DNA of 64,000 nucleotides from positions 1 through 64,000 of the forward strand of contig JAHBYP010000004.1 of the NCBI GenBank assembly GCA_019635875.1, given 5' to 3'. Positions 1-8,759 of this stretch are shown piece by piece (within the stretch, counting starts at the first letter, position 1; the number at the start of each line of letters is the position of its first letter). The stretch is from Alphaproteobacteria bacterium (GTDB taxonomy: Bacteria > Pseudomonadota > Alphaproteobacteria > Reyranellales > Reyranellaceae). The position numbers and the translations under genes were made by a program. The notes beneath the pieces are model-generated. The model made no database searches, was not told the origin of the DNA, and saw only the letters and a list, made by a program, of their open reading frames with translations.

Positions 1-219
1 GTTGATGGTGAGCTGGCTGGTACCGTTCTGCGTGATCGTCGCGCTGCCGCCGACCACCGTGCCCTCTGTCGGCAACTGGGCGTGGGCCTGTCCGCTCGCC
101 GCGAACAGGCCGGCCGCCAGCAGCGTCACTGCCGCCGTCCTGGTCAGCCAGGAGATACGGCAGGGCTGCGGCCGGACGGTGTGGCCACTCTCCAAGGGGA
201 CGCCGACCCGCTTTGACAA
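1..219 (-). CDS. Two-partner-secretion exoprotein, N-terminal fragment
   Basis: Only the first 73 codons lie in the window; the rest runs off the left edge. The translation has a basic leader, a hydrophobic Ala/Leu stretch (TAAVTLLAAGLFAAS) and an AHA-Q cleavage site. It is followed by LPTEGTVVGGSATI, the hallmark start of the filamentous-haemagglutinin TPS secretion domain. Family knowledge: such proteins cross the inner membrane by Sec and the outer membrane by a TpsB/FhaC pore. No TpsB gene is visible here. No ATG exists in frame; the best start is TTG at 219, preceded by GGGGAG seven bases upstream, and a stop codon lies just before that. Adhesin or haemolysin function cannot be decided from this fragment. 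Confidence 0.7.
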   Translation of the reverse strand, partial: MSKRVGVPLESGHTVRPQPCRISWLTRTAAVTLLAAGLFAASGQAHAQLPTEGTVVGGSATITQNGTSQLTIN

Positions 220-382
220 TGCTCACTCCCCATCAACATCGGCTCAATCGTCGTGCGACTATATCAGCAAGCGTCCCTGAGCGCAGGCGAGATCGATTCC
301 AATAATGTGCAAAGTTCCGTTCGGCGCGAGATGGCGCTCGACCTGCGCGGGTGCGCTTGATGCCGCGGTCGCAGTCGCGAGT

Positions 383-1348
383 TCAGGCGGCCCGAGCCGG
401 CGCGAGATGACACTCGACGATACCCGCGGTCCTCGCCGTGGTCGCGGGCGCCACGCTGCTGCATCGCTCGAGCGCCACCGGGCAGCGCGGGTGGAAGCGG
501 CAGCCGGGCGGGATGTTGGACGGATCGGGCAGAGAGTCGCCCAGCCCGACATCCGGCACGCCGAGCCCGGGCTCCGGCGTCAGCACCGAGGCGAGCAGCG
601 CCTTCGTGTAGGGATGCTCGGGCGCGTGGAACAGCGTGTCGGTCGGCGCGCGCTCGACGATGCGGCCGAGATACATCACCGCCACCTCGGTCGCGACGTG
701 CTCGACCACCGCGAGGTTGTGGCTAATGAATAGATAAGTGAGATTGAGATCGCGGCGCAGCTCGGCCAGCAGGTTGAGGATCTGCGCCTGCACCGAGACG
801 TCGAGCGCCGAGGTCGGCTCGTCGCAGACCACGATGCGCGGGCGCAGCACCAGGGCGCGGGCGATGGCGACGCGCTGGCGCTGGCCGCCGGAGAGCTGCG
901 CCGGCTGGCGCTCGCCCATCTCGACGGTCAGGCCGACGCGCACCAGCATCTCGTCGACGCGTCTGGCCATCTCGGCGCCGCTCATGCCGCCCTGCGCCGC
1001 CAGCGGCAGGCCGACGATGTCGCGCACGCGCCGCAGCGGGTTGAGCGAGGCGAAGGGGTCCTGGAACACCGGCTGGATCAGGCGCGCGCGGGCCTTGCGA
1101 TCCATCTCGAGCACGCGCTGGCCGTCGACCAGGATCTCGCCGGCCTCCGGCGGCAGCAGGCCGAGGATCAGGCGGGCCAGGGTGGACTTGCCGCAGCCGG
1201 ATTCGCCGACGACCCCCAGCACGCCGCCCGCCGGCACGGCGAAGGACACGTCGTCGACCGCCACGACATGCCTGTCGGGCTGGAACATGCCGCCCTTCAC
1301 CCGGAACGTCCGCCGCGCCCCGCGCACTTCGATGGCGGGCGCGGTCAT
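383..1348 (-). CDS. Dipeptide/oligopeptide ABC importer ATPase, DppF/OppF type
   Basis: This is the second ATPase of a peptide (or nickel/opine-like) importer and powers uptake through the two permeases encoded upstream. Walker A GESGCGKST is at residues 48-56, the Q-loop FQDP at 95-98, the signature LSGGQ at 152-156, and Walker B VVCDEP at 173-178. The C terminus (about 255-318) has the oligopeptide/dipeptide C-terminal extension with its PPGCRFHPRCP Cys motif. At 321 aa it has normal family length. It is the last of four same-strand genes (permease, permease, ATPase, ATPase). No periplasmic binding protein lies beside them, so the substrate is unknown. A family-A repeat separates it from the preceding ATPase gene. 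Confidence 0.93.
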   Translation of the reverse strand: MTAPAIEVRGARRTFRVKGGMFQPDRHVVAVDDVSFAVPAGGVLGVVGESGCGKSTLARLILGLLPPEAGEILVDGQRVLEMDRKARARLIQPVFQDPFASLNPLRRVRDIVGLPLAAQGGMSGAEMARRVDEMLVRVGLTVEMGERQPAQLSGGQRQRVAIARALVLRPRIVVCDEPTSALDVSVQAQILNLLAELRRDLNLTYLFISHNLAVVEHVATEVAVMYLGRIVERAPTDTLFHAPEHPYTKALLASVLTPEPGLGVPDVGLGDSLPDPSNIPPGCRFHPRCPVALERCSSVAPATTARTAGIVECHLAPARAA

Positions 1349-1361
1349 GCCTTTTCCTCTT

Positions 1362-1485
1362 TACCTTCCCCCGGAGGGGGAAGGTGGCGCGGAGCGACGG
1401 ATGGGGGATGCCTCAACGCGACAGGTGTCCGGCTTCGACATCCCCCTTCCGCCCTTCGGGCACCTTCCCCCTCCGGGGGAAGGTA
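1362..1485. repeat. Dispersed repeat family A, copy 1
   Basis: Inverted-repeat element of about 124 bp. Both ends carry CCTTCCCCC-GGA-GGGGGAAGG, which is itself a hairpin, and the inner part pairs GATGGGGGATG with CATCCCCCTTCCG. It fills the gap between the two ATPase genes, ending 14 nt from one stop and 13 nt from the next start. Other copies are at 2492, 49935, 51140 and 58546. Confidence 0.9.
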
Positions 1486-1499
1486 TTTGGCGAGCGCGA

Positions 1500-2474
1500 T
1501 CATGCCGCACGCATCCAGTCCTGCGGCAGGCGGCAGAGGTACTCGTGGTCGCTGCCGGCGCGATGGCGCGGGATGTCGCCGGCGCAGATGTCGGTGGCCT
1601 GCGAGCAGCGGTCGCGAAAGCCGCAGCCGGCGAAGCCGGGCGACACCTTTGGCACCACGCCGGGGATCGAGCCCAGCGGCTGGTCGCGCCTGACCTTGCC
1701 GGGAACCGGTACGCATTCGAGCAGCCCGCGCGTGTAGGGATGTGTCGGCCGCGCGAACAGATCGGCTGTCGCCGCACTCTCGACCACCTCGCCGGCGTAC
1801 ATCACCGAGACGCGATGGGCGACGCGCGCCACGACGCCCAGATCGTGCGTGATCAGCAGGATGGCCAGCCCGAGGTCGCGCTGCAGACCGGCGAGCAGGC
1901 GCAGGATCTGCGCCTGCACCGTCACGTCGAGCGCCGTCGTCGGCTCGTCGGCGATCAGCAGCTCGGGATCGCACATCAGCGCCATGGCGATCATCACGCG
2001 CTGCCGCAATCCGCCCGAGAGCTGGTGCGGGAATTGGCCCAGCCGCATGCCGGGCGCGGTGATGCCGACGCGGCCCAGGAGCTCGGCGGCGCGGTCGAGC
2101 GCGGCGCGCCGCTTCGTGCCGCGATGGCGCGTCAGCACCTCGGCCATCTGCGAGCCCACAGTGTAGGCGGGGTTCAGCGAGGTCATCGGCTCCTGGAAGA
2201 TCATCGCCATGCGATCGCCGCGCAGCTTCGCCATCTCCCGGTCGCTCATGCCGCGCAGGTCGATGCCGGCGAAGGAGAGCCTGTCGGCGCCACGCCTGCC
2301 GCCGCGCGCCAGCAGGTTCATGATCGCCAGCGCCGAGACCGACTTGCCACAGCCGGACTCGCCCACCAGGCAATGGGTCTCGCCGCGCGCCACCGTGAGC
2401 GACGCGCCGCGCACGGCCGCGACATTGGCGCCGAACTCGACGCGCAACCCTTCTACCTCCAGCAGCGCGGTCAT
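1500..2474 (-). CDS. Dipeptide/oligopeptide ABC importer ATPase, DppD/OppD type
   Basis: First ATPase of the peptide importer, 324 aa. Walker A GESGCGKS is at 38-45, signature LSGGLRQRV at 152-160, Walker B LLIADEP at 172-178, and the C-terminal oligopeptide-type Cys motif (GCGFRDRC) is near 295. The open frame continues another 53 codons upstream, but those codons are the translated family-A repeat. The start is therefore placed at ATG 2474 (MTALLEVEGL), where the homologous domain begins. Order and strand place it in one operon with the permeases. DppD/OppD and DppF/OppF ATPases normally form a heterodimer, which fits two adjacent non-identical ATPase genes. Confidence 0.93.
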   Translation of the reverse strand: MTALLEVEGLRVEFGANVAAVRGASLTVARGETHCLVGESGCGKSVSALAIMNLLARGGRRGADRLSFAGIDLRGMSDREMAKLRGDRMAMIFQEPMTSLNPAYTVGSQMAEVLTRHRGTKRRAALDRAAELLGRVGITAPGMRLGQFPHQLSGGLRQRVMIAMALMCDPELLIADEPTTALDVTVQAQILRLLAGLQRDLGLAILLITHDLGVVARVAHRVSVMYAGEVVESAATADLFARPTHPYTRGLLECVPVPGKVRRDQPLGSIPGVVPKVSPGFAGCGFRDRCSQATDICAGDIPRHRAGSDHEYLCRLPQDWMRAA

Positions 2475-2491
2475 TGCTCGCCCTGAAATCT

Positions 2492-2620
2492 TACCTTCCC
2501 CCGGAGGGGGAAGGTGCCCGCAGGGCGGATGGGGGATGTTGAAGACGGACACCGAATGCGTTGAAGCATCCCCCATCCGTCGCGCTTCGCGCGCCACCTT
2601 CCCCCTCCGGGGGAAGGTAA
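2492..2620. repeat. Dispersed repeat family A, copy 2
   Basis: Same element as at 1362, here with the centre GTTGAAGACGGACACC. It lies between the DppC-type permease gene and the DppD-type ATPase gene, 17 nt before the ATPase start. Copies 1 and 2 thus bracket the DppD gene inside one operon. Confidence 0.9.
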
Positions 2621-2649
2621 GAGGATGGGACATCCGCGACAGCCCTGCA

Positions 2650-3510
2650 TCACTGCGTACTCGTGCCGAACTGGTCGCGCAGGCCGTCGCCCAGCAGGTT
2701 GATGCCCAGCACCAGCACGAACAGCGAGATGCCGGGGATCATGATCACCCACGGGCTGAAATACATGTACTCCTTGGCCTCGGAGATCATCAGGCCCCAG
2801 GACGGCAGCGGCGGCGGCACGCCCAGGCCGAGGAACGACAGCGCCGCCTCGAGCAGGATGGCCAGCGCGATCTCCAGCGTGGCGACGACCACGAGATGCG
2901 AGGCGATATTGGGCAGGATCTCGCGCCACAGGATATGGAAGCGCGAGCAGCCCGCGCACCAGGCGGCGGAGACGAAGTCGAGATTGCGCACCTGCATGGT
3001 GGTGCTGCGCGCCACCACGGCGAAGCGGTCCCACAGCAGCAGCCCCAGGGTCAGCACCAGCAGCGTGAAGGAGCTGCCCATCAGCCCGACCACGGCCAGC
3101 GCCACCAGCACGACCGGGATCGACAGGCGCGTGGTGATGGCGAACAGCACGGCGTCGTCGACTTTGCCGCCGACGAAGCCGCCCAGCACGCCCATGGCGA
3201 TGCCGATGATCGCCGAGGTGATGGTGACGCCGATGCCGATCAGCATGGAGATGCGCGCGCCGTAGATCAGGCGCGAGAGATAATCCCGGCCGATCTGGTC
3301 GGTGCCGAGGAAGTGCATGGGATTGTGGCCGTCCATCCAGAACGGCGGCAGCAGGCGCTTGCCGAGATCCTGCGCATAGGGGTCGTGCGGGCTGATCCAC
3401 GGGGCGAAGATCGCCGCGAACAGCGTCAGCCCGACGATCACCGCGCCGATCCAGGTGCCGGCCGCGCGCCAGCCGCGCCGCGGCGCGGCGATGGTGGTCA
3501 TCGTCGTCAT
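2650..3510 (-). CDS. Peptide ABC transporter permease, DppC/OppC type
   Basis: Inner-membrane permease of 286 aa. The N-terminal OppC-type segment (first TM about 20-42, then APWISPHDPYAQDL) is followed by HFLGTDQIGRDYLSRL and an inner-membrane permease domain. The EAA-type loop is around GARIS to AAWCAGCSRFHIL. It starts at ATG 3510 within an ATGA overlap with the stop of the upstream permease, so the two are translationally coupled. The open frame runs further upstream, but that part lies inside the DppB coding sequence and is not homologous. It pairs with the DppB-type subunit to form the channel. Confidence 0.92.
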   Translation of the reverse strand: MTTMTTIAAPRRGWRAAGTWIGAVIVGLTLFAAIFAPWISPHDPYAQDLGKRLLPPFWMDGHNPMHFLGTDQIGRDYLSRLIYGARISMLIGIGVTITSAIIGIAMGVLGGFVGGKVDDAVLFAITTRLSIPVVLVALAVVGLMGSSFTLLVLTLGLLLWDRFAVVARSTTMQVRNLDFVSAAWCAGCSRFHILWREILPNIASHLVVVATLEIALAILLEAALSFLGLGVPPPLPSWGLMISEAKEYMYFSPWVIMIPGISLFVLVLGINLLGDGLRDQFGTSTQ

Positions 3511-4424
3511 GCGGTGCGCAGCCGGGGATCGAGCACGGCGTTGAGGATGTCGGCCAGCATGGTGAGCGCGACGTAGATCACCGCCAGCACCAGGACCACC
3601 GCCTGCACCACCGGGAAGTCGTTCTTGCCGATGCTCTCCCAGGCGAGGAAGCCGACGCCGTGCAGGGCGAAGACCGATTCGATGACGATCGAGCCGCCGA
3701 GCATGAAGCCCAGCTGCACGGCGGCGATGGCGACCACCGGGATCGCCGCGTTGCGCAGCGCGTGCTTCAGCAGGATCGAGGCGCGCGACAGGCCCTTGGC
3801 GCGCGCGGTGCGGATATAGTCGGAGCCGATCGCCTGGATCATGCCGGCGCGGGTCAGACGCGTGAGCGCCGGGATCGCCGTGAAGGCCAGCACCACGCCG
3901 GGCATCACATAGTGTTCCCACGAGCCGGTGCCGGAGATCGGCAGCCAGCCCAGCTGCAGGCCGAAGGTGATCATCAGGATCAGCCCGAGCCAGAAGCCGG
4001 GCATGGCCTGGCCGAGCAGGGCGACGAACTGCACCACGCGGTCGATCCAGGTGTTCTCGTTGACCGCCGCGGCGATGCCCAGCGGGATCGACACGACCAG
4101 CGCGATCAAGAGGCCGGTCAGCCCCAGCGTGATGGTCACCGGCATGCGCTCGCCGATCAGCTGGGCGGTGCGCGCCCTGAAGAAGAAGCTTTCGCCGAAA
4201 TCGCCGATCAGGGCGCGGCCCACCCAGTCGACGAACTGGATGTAGACCGGCCGATCCAGCCCGTAGGCCTTGCGGATCAGCTCCACGTCGGCCTGCGTGG
4301 CGTTGGCGCCGGCGATCGAGATCGCCAGGTCACCCGACAGCCGGGTCAGCATGAACGCGAGCGTCAGGACGGTCGCGGCGACCAGCAGTGCCACGACAAA
4401 GCGGCGGAGAAGGAAGCGGAGCAT
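3507..4424 (-). CDS. Peptide ABC transporter permease, DppB/OppB type
   Basis: First gene of the importer operon, 305 aa. The N terminus MLRFLLRRFVVALL is a typical DppB first helix, followed by a periplasmic stretch (QADVELIRKAYGLDRPV). The inner-membrane permease domain starts near residue 95 and has the EAA-loop region RLTRAGMIQAIGSDYIRTAR around 190-210. About six membrane helices are predicted by eye. The stop overlaps the next start by 4 nt. No binding-protein gene precedes it. The 236 nt upstream hold only a nested palindrome and the end of the next gene. Confidence 0.93.
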   Translation of the reverse strand: MLRFLLRRFVVALLVAATVLTLAFMLTRLSGDLAISIAGANATQADVELIRKAYGLDRPVYIQFVDWVGRALIGDFGESFFFRARTAQLIGERMPVTITLGLTGLLIALVVSIPLGIAAAVNENTWIDRVVQFVALLGQAMPGFWLGLILMITFGLQLGWLPISGTGSWEHYVMPGVVLAFTAIPALTRLTRAGMIQAIGSDYIRTARAKGLSRASILLKHALRNAAIPVVAIAAVQLGFMLGGSIVIESVFALHGVGFLAWESIGKNDFPVVQAVVLVLAVIYVALTMLADILNAVLDPRLRTA

Positions 4425-4485
4425 CGAAGCCTTAACCTATCCATCCGGACCGGCACGTTGCAAGCGACATGCCGTCTTTGGGTGC

Positions 4486-4526
4486 GCCGGCGTCCCGCCG
4501 GCTCATGATGCCGGCGGGACGCCGGC
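4486..4526. repeat. Nested palindrome (family D, copy 1)
   Basis: Two perfect 17-nt arms, 4486-4502 and 4510-4526, separated by TCATGAT. Each arm is itself a hairpin: GCCGGCG-TCC-CGCCGGC. No T-run follows on either strand, so a simple intrinsic terminator is unlikely. Related elements with other stem sequences but the same TCC/GGA centre are at 23335 and 56710. Confidence 0.8.
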
Positions 4527-4660
4527 GGTCCCGATCAGACAAGGACGCCGACCAGCGCCGTCAGAACCACCATGCCCGGCAGGCTCCGCTACGCCGGCGT
4601 GCCTCTCGCTTGCCCCTGTCGCAGCTCGTCCCTTCGCTCGCGCGATGACATTGAGCGGAG

Positions 4661-5485
4661 CTACCGCGTGTCCTTCGGCGGGTTCTCCTCGAACCAATTC
4701 ACGATCGCCGGCATCTGCTCCTCGAAATCGCCGGGGATCGAGAAGTTCAGGACGCCGGCACGGCTGGGGCTTCGGTTCTGGAAATCATGGAGCACTCCAC
4801 CTGGCACGAGGACGAAGGAGCCCTTGGTGGCGTCGATCCAGCGATCGCCGACGAGAACGCTCATCGTTCCCTCGATGACGTAGAAGATGTCGTCCTCGGC
4901 GTGGGAATGCGCCCCGGGACCCTGCGTGCGGGGATCCAGCCACCATTCGGAGATGGAGTAGCGCCGCTCGGTCTCGTCTCCGTCCGCCTTGAAGACGGCG
5001 CTGATGCGTCCCATCGGATACGAACGACCCTCGCTTGGCGGGAGGAAGATCCCGGAGCGCTTCGCGGGGATCTGTTCCATTTGCCCCTTCGCGTAGGGGT
5101 CGTAGGAGCCAAAGCTCCACAGGTGGCCGTCGCAGTCGCGCGCCGAGTACTCGCGCGATCCGTACTCGGTGTCGGCCAGCGGCCGCTCGATCACCGCGCC
5201 GGCAGCCTGGGCCCGCGCGTAGTGCGCATCGATATCGGCGACGGCGACATACGTCCCGAGGCGCGCCGTGGCCCACGGATTCTTGGGATCCGGCTCGCGG
5301 GCAGAGCCCATCATGATCAGGCCGGCGCCGAGGCAGAGCTGGGCGTGCGCCACGGTGTTGTTCTCGCCGGGCACCACGAAGCGCTTCTCGAAGCCGAAGG
5401 CCTTGCTCAGCCACTCGATCGCCGCGGGCGCGTTCTCGTAGCGGAGACTGGGGAAGATGTTGGGGACGCTCGCTCTGTCGGCCAT
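4661..5485 (-). CDS. Glyoxalase/VOC domain fused to a cupin domain
   Basis: Protein of 274 aa. Residues about 8-125 are a VOC (PhnB/glyoxalase-like) fold: FPSLRYENAPAAIEWLSKAFGF opens the domain and DCDGHLWSFGSY closes it. Residues about 160-262 are a cupin with GPGAHSHAEDDIFYVIEG and VPGGVLHDF, which can bind a metal through His/Glu. The start chosen is ATG 5485 with GGAGAG four bases upstream; an in-frame GTG 11 codons earlier has no such site. The AraC-type gene lies 71 nt upstream on the same strand. Function unknown: the fold pair suggests a dioxygenase, isomerase or small-molecule resistance protein, and nothing here decides among them. Confidence 0.8.
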   Translation of the reverse strand: MADRASVPNIFPSLRYENAPAAIEWLSKAFGFEKRFVVPGENNTVAHAQLCLGAGLIMMGSAREPDPKNPWATARLGTYVAVADIDAHYARAQAAGAVIERPLADTEYGSREYSARDCDGHLWSFGSYDPYAKGQMEQIPAKRSGIFLPPSEGRSYPMGRISAVFKADGDETERRYSISEWWLDPRTQGPGAHSHAEDDIFYVIEGTMSVLVGDRWIDATKGSFVLVPGGVLHDFQNRSPSRAGVLNFSIPGDFEEQMPAIVNWFEENPPKDTR

Positions 5486-5556
5486 GGATCTCTCCGTCTC
5501 GGGAAAGGATGGCAGCACAACTAGGGCAGAGGGGCGTCACCGGTCTTGGATGAATT

Positions 5557-6426
5557 TTACCCGCCCACACCGCCGCTCTCCGGCAGCAGAGCGGCACGAA
5601 AGGCGCTCGGGGTGCACCCGGAGTAGCGGCGAAAATCTCGATTGAAATGAGCTTGGTCGCAGTAACCGCAGGCGAGCGCGAGCTCGGCCAATCGTTCCTC
5701 ATCGGCCACGCGGATGCGGTCCACCGCGTGTGAGAAACGCAGGATATTGGCGACCGCCTTGGGGCTTAGGCCCACTTGCGCATGGAATCGCTGGATGAGG
5801 GTCTTGCGGCTGCAAGAGAGATCGCGGCTTAGAGTGCCGACCGAGCGTGCGCCGTTGCTCGCTTGCAGCATCTTCAGCGCCCAGGCGATGTCTGGCGACA
5901 TGGGTCGTCCGCGTTTCAAGCGCTCGAGCAGGAATCGGTCCATGACGTCGAAACGTGCCGGCCAGTCCGGCGCGTGGCGGAGTCGCTCGACCAGCCTGTC
6001 CGCCTCGGCATCGCCCACGAGGTCGCCCAGCGCCACGCAGCGGTTGGCGATGTCCGACATGGCGACGTTGAGGAAGCGATAGGCGCCAAGCAGGGTGAAG
6101 TTCACCTGGACGCCGAGCTGCTCACCCTGGTACTCGGTGAAGACATGCACGTCATGCAGGCCCGCCAGGAAGCTGCGATGGATTCCACGCTCCGCTGGTC
6201 GATCGCCGGTGATGACGTCGATCGACGGCCCGAGGCTGACGATCATCGGCGCGCCGGCGAACGGCACCTGCAAACGGCGCATTTGTGCCTGCGAGCGTTC
6301 GCGATAGCCCTGGTAATCGGTGACGTAGGGAGCGAGCCGTGCGTCCGGGCAACGCAAGTACATTGCCCAGCTCAGGGTCTCGGAGCGATGGACGTCGACC
6401 TGCACGCCTGATTCATCCCCGGTCAT
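5557..6426 (-). CDS. AraC-family transcriptional regulator
   Basis: Protein of 289 aa. The C-terminal third (about 185-280) is the double helix-turn-helix of AraC/XylS proteins: VGTLSRDLSCSRKTLIQRFHAQVGLSPKAVAN for the first, LAELALACGYCDQAHFNRDFRRYSGCTPSAFR for the second. The N-terminal 170 residues would hold a ligand-binding domain with no recognised ligand. It lies directly upstream of, and on the same strand as, the VOC-cupin gene, so it may control or be co-transcribed with it. ATG 6426 is the only reasonable start. Confidence 0.88.
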   Translation of the reverse strand: MTGDESGVQVDVHRSETLSWAMYLRCPDARLAPYVTDYQGYRERSQAQMRRLQVPFAGAPMIVSLGPSIDVITGDRPAERGIHRSFLAGLHDVHVFTEYQGEQLGVQVNFTLLGAYRFLNVAMSDIANRCVALGDLVGDAEADRLVERLRHAPDWPARFDVMDRFLLERLKRGRPMSPDIAWALKMLQASNGARSVGTLSRDLSCSRKTLIQRFHAQVGLSPKAVANILRFSHAVDRIRVADEERLAELALACGYCDQAHFNRDFRRYSGCTPSAFRAALLPESGGVGG

Positions 6427-6564
6427 GACGGCTCTGATATCCCCATGTGCGGCGGTTGCGCAACCAGTGACGACGGCCAGCCGTGGGGCAAGGGATGCCG
6501 GTTTCGTTGCGGGTCGTCGCGGTTCCGCTGGCCGCGGTCGACAGGCCGACCGCGCCGCCGACCT

Positions 6565-7757
6565 TCATGGTGCGCTCCAGCGCCCAGGACAGCCCGCGCG
6601 CCAGCGGGCGGCGTCGGGCAGCTTGGCTGGCAGCATTTTGTTGGCGAGCTGCAGGCCGCGCTTGATGGCGTGGAGTTGGTCCTCGATCGCCTGGCGGCGT
6701 TCCGCATCGAGCGCCACCCACTCGCGGATCGGGATCTGCGCGGGGTCGGTCAGGCCGTCCTGCAGCACGCGCTCCTGCACCTGCTCGGCCAGGGTCTGGG
6801 CGCGGGCCTCGTCGGCCACGGCGGCGCTGTGCAGGGTGCGGATGGTGGCGGCGCGTACGGCCGGATCGGCGATCGCCTCGGCCTGTCCCAGGCGCCGCTG
6901 CGCCACAGACGGTTCGCCGTCCGGCGGCGTGGCGTTCAGGATCTCCGCGCTCGCCTGCCGGGCGTGCTCGCGTGTCTGCGCTTCGGCGAGCAGCGCGTCG
7001 AGGGAGGCTCGGTCGGATGCCTCGATATGCTGTTCGTAGCGTGCGCGCAGGGCGCGCGCTCAGGGTCGCGCTCGACCGCGGCCTCGATCGCCGACACCAG
7101 CATGCGACTGGTCTGCCGGCGCAGCGTTGCCTCGGTCAGCGCGGAGTCCCAGTGGTGACGTTCGGCATGTTCGTTGACCTCCGCGCGCGTCGTGCCCAGG
7201 GCGCGGCGCAGCATTGCGTCGTCGCTCCAGTGCAGACGGGCGTCGGCCTGCATCTGCGCGATGCGCCGTTCGCCGGCCTGGTCGTACCAGCGCAACCGCT
7301 CGGCGGCGCTGTGGCGCTCGACCTGGGTGCTGAAGCTCGCCAGCCGGCGCTCGCTGAGGTCGTGCAGCATCTGGCGCTGGTCGTCGTCGACCATGGTCGC
7401 CATCTCGCGCGTCTGGGCCTCGCGGTAGGCGTCGATGACCGCCGGCGCCTTGGTCAGCGCTTCCTGGCCCTGCAGGTTGAGGTAGCCAGTCTGCGGATCG
7501 AACAGCAGTGTCTGCTCGGCCTCGCCCAGGCGCGAATCGGCGCCCTTGACGATGGCTTCGTTGTCGCCCGCGAGGTGCTCGGACAGCACGATGGCGACAC
7601 CGGCGGCACCTTCGGCGGCCTGCAGGCCGAATTGCAGCATCGGCGAGGGGCCGAACTGGCCGGCAATGGCGTCGATATTGAGATAGCCGCCGCCGGGCAC
7701 GGCCTGTGTGCTCACGCCAAGCGGCTTGTAGGGTGGGATCCAGATTCTGCCGGCCAT
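6565..7757 (-). pseudogene. Frameshifted phage internal-virion-like protein
   Basis: The frame opens with ATG 7757 (MAGRIWIPPYKPLG). It encodes a long helical, Ala/Arg/Glu-rich protein with the motif LLFDPQTGYLNLQGQEAL and then a heptad-like region. Around 7050-7056 the frame is lost. The homologous-looking sequence continues in another frame (ALRARYEQHIEAS) down to a stop at 6565, after which a third frame stays open to 6413. A one- or two-base indel restores continuity. The style matches internal virion/ejection proteins of podovirus-like prophages, but this is by resemblance only. No other phage gene is visible, so it looks like a remnant. A sequencing error is the alternative. Confidence 0.5.
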
Positions 7758-7860
7758 GCGCGTTCCGCTTCATCGGGGCACGGCGCGGCGCCGTGGATCG
7801 GGCGCGCAAGACTCAACCGTGCCCCCGCGGGAAGGCTATGACAGGGCGTGCGGGAAGCCG

Positions 7861-7931
7861 ATTTAAACCCCTACGGTTGTCGCCGACGGGGCTTTCGTCC
7901 TACGGAGAGAGGCAGTATTTCCACCCCTACG
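7861..7931. repeat. Direct repeat pair ATTTNNACCCCTACG
   Basis: Two 15-nt copies, 7861-7875 and 7917-7931, 56 nt apart and differing only at the two middle positions. They lie in the gap between the phage-like remnant and the 3' end of the GntR gene. Between them GACGGGGCTTTCGTC forms a short dyad. They could be integration-related or regulatory. Confidence 0.55.
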
Positions 7932-7959
7932 CGTGTCGTTTCTCGCCGCCCCGCGCCCG

Positions 7960-8703
7960 TCATTGCTTGCGCTGCAGCTTGATGGCGTAGGTGAAACGTT
8001 CGGCGGGGTGGAGGTTGAAGGCGACCTCGACCAGCTGGCGGTCGGCCAGCCGGTAGGCGCGGCGGATGGCGATGGCCAGCCTGCCGGCGCGCGTGCCGAG
8101 GCCTTCGGCGATCGCCCTGGGCGTCGGCGCCGCCGAGATCACCTGCTCGACCTCGGCGACGCGCACGCCGTACATCTTCTCGATCCAGGAATAGATCGTG
8201 CCCGGGGCGCGGCCGATGCGCAGGCCGACGCCGGCGTAGGCGGCGAGCACGAAGACCTCGGTCCAGCAGATCGGCCGCGCCTGGCCCTCGACGTGGCGGA
8301 AGCCCTCGACGCGCAGCCAACGCTCGCCACGCCTGCAGCCCAGACGGCGGGCAAGCGCCGCGTCGGCCGTCACCACCGCGCTCTTGTCGACCTCGAAGCG
8401 CGCCTCGGTGGCGTATTGCAGCAGCTCCTCGACGGAGGACACCGAGTGTACATAGAGCGCCTGGCCGGCGTGGCGCACCACCGTCGTGCCGGCGCCCTGG
8501 CGCGAGGCCACTAGGCCTTCGTCGCGCAGCCGGCGCAGCGCCTCGCGCACCGTGTGGCGGCTGACGCGGAAGCGGCGGCCGAGCACTTCCTCGGTCGGCA
8601 GCCGCGCGCCGATGGCGAGCGCGCCGCTTTCGATCTCGCGCCTGAGCGCGTCGGCGACCTTCAGATGCAGCGGCGCGGCATCGCGTGGGGCGGGCATGGC
8701 CAT
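7960..8703 (-). CDS. GntR-family regulator, HutC/UTRA subgroup
   Basis: Protein of 247 aa. The winged helix (about 10-78) contains LPTEEVLGRRFRVSRHTVREALRRL, and the UTRA effector domain spans about 95-240. Effectors of UTRA regulators are usually small metabolites. It is divergent from an acyl-CoA dehydrogenase cluster and the gap holds two TTGTCCGGACAA-type sites, one of them three bases from this start. That supports autoregulation and control of the divergent operon. No Shine-Dalgarno is seen ahead of ATG 8703 or of the second ATG at 8697, so translation may be leaderless or the start may lie internally. Confidence 0.9.
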   Translation of the reverse strand: MAMPAPRDAAPLHLKVADALRREIESGALAIGARLPTEEVLGRRFRVSRHTVREALRRLRDEGLVASRQGAGTTVVRHAGQALYVHSVSSVEELLQYATEARFEVDKSAVVTADAALARRLGCRRGERWLRVEGFRHVEGQARPICWTEVFVLAAYAGVGLRIGRAPGTIYSWIEKMYGVRVAEVEQVISAAPTPRAIAEGLGTRAGRLAIAIRRAYRLADRQLVEVAFNLHPAERFTYAIKLQRKQ

Positions 8704-8706
8704 GAT

Positions 8707-8718
8707 TTGTCCGGATAA
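8707..8718. promoter_or_regulatory. Candidate GntR operator, site 1
   Basis: TTGTCCGGATAA, an 11/12 match to the perfect palindrome at 8760. It starts three bases upstream of the GntR start codon, so occupancy would block expression of the regulator. Confidence 0.65.
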
Positions 8719-8759
8719 GATACGGCGCGGATTGACAGCCGTTCAACGATGAAAATAGA

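Noticed and set aside
2475..2633. 53-residue N-terminal extension of the DppD-type ATPase
   Set aside because: It is the translated family-A repeat; homology starts at MTALLEVEG (ATG 2474).
4486..4526. Palindrome considered as an intrinsic terminator
   Set aside because: The stem is strong but no T-run follows on either strand, and the arms are themselves hairpins as in the other family-D copies.
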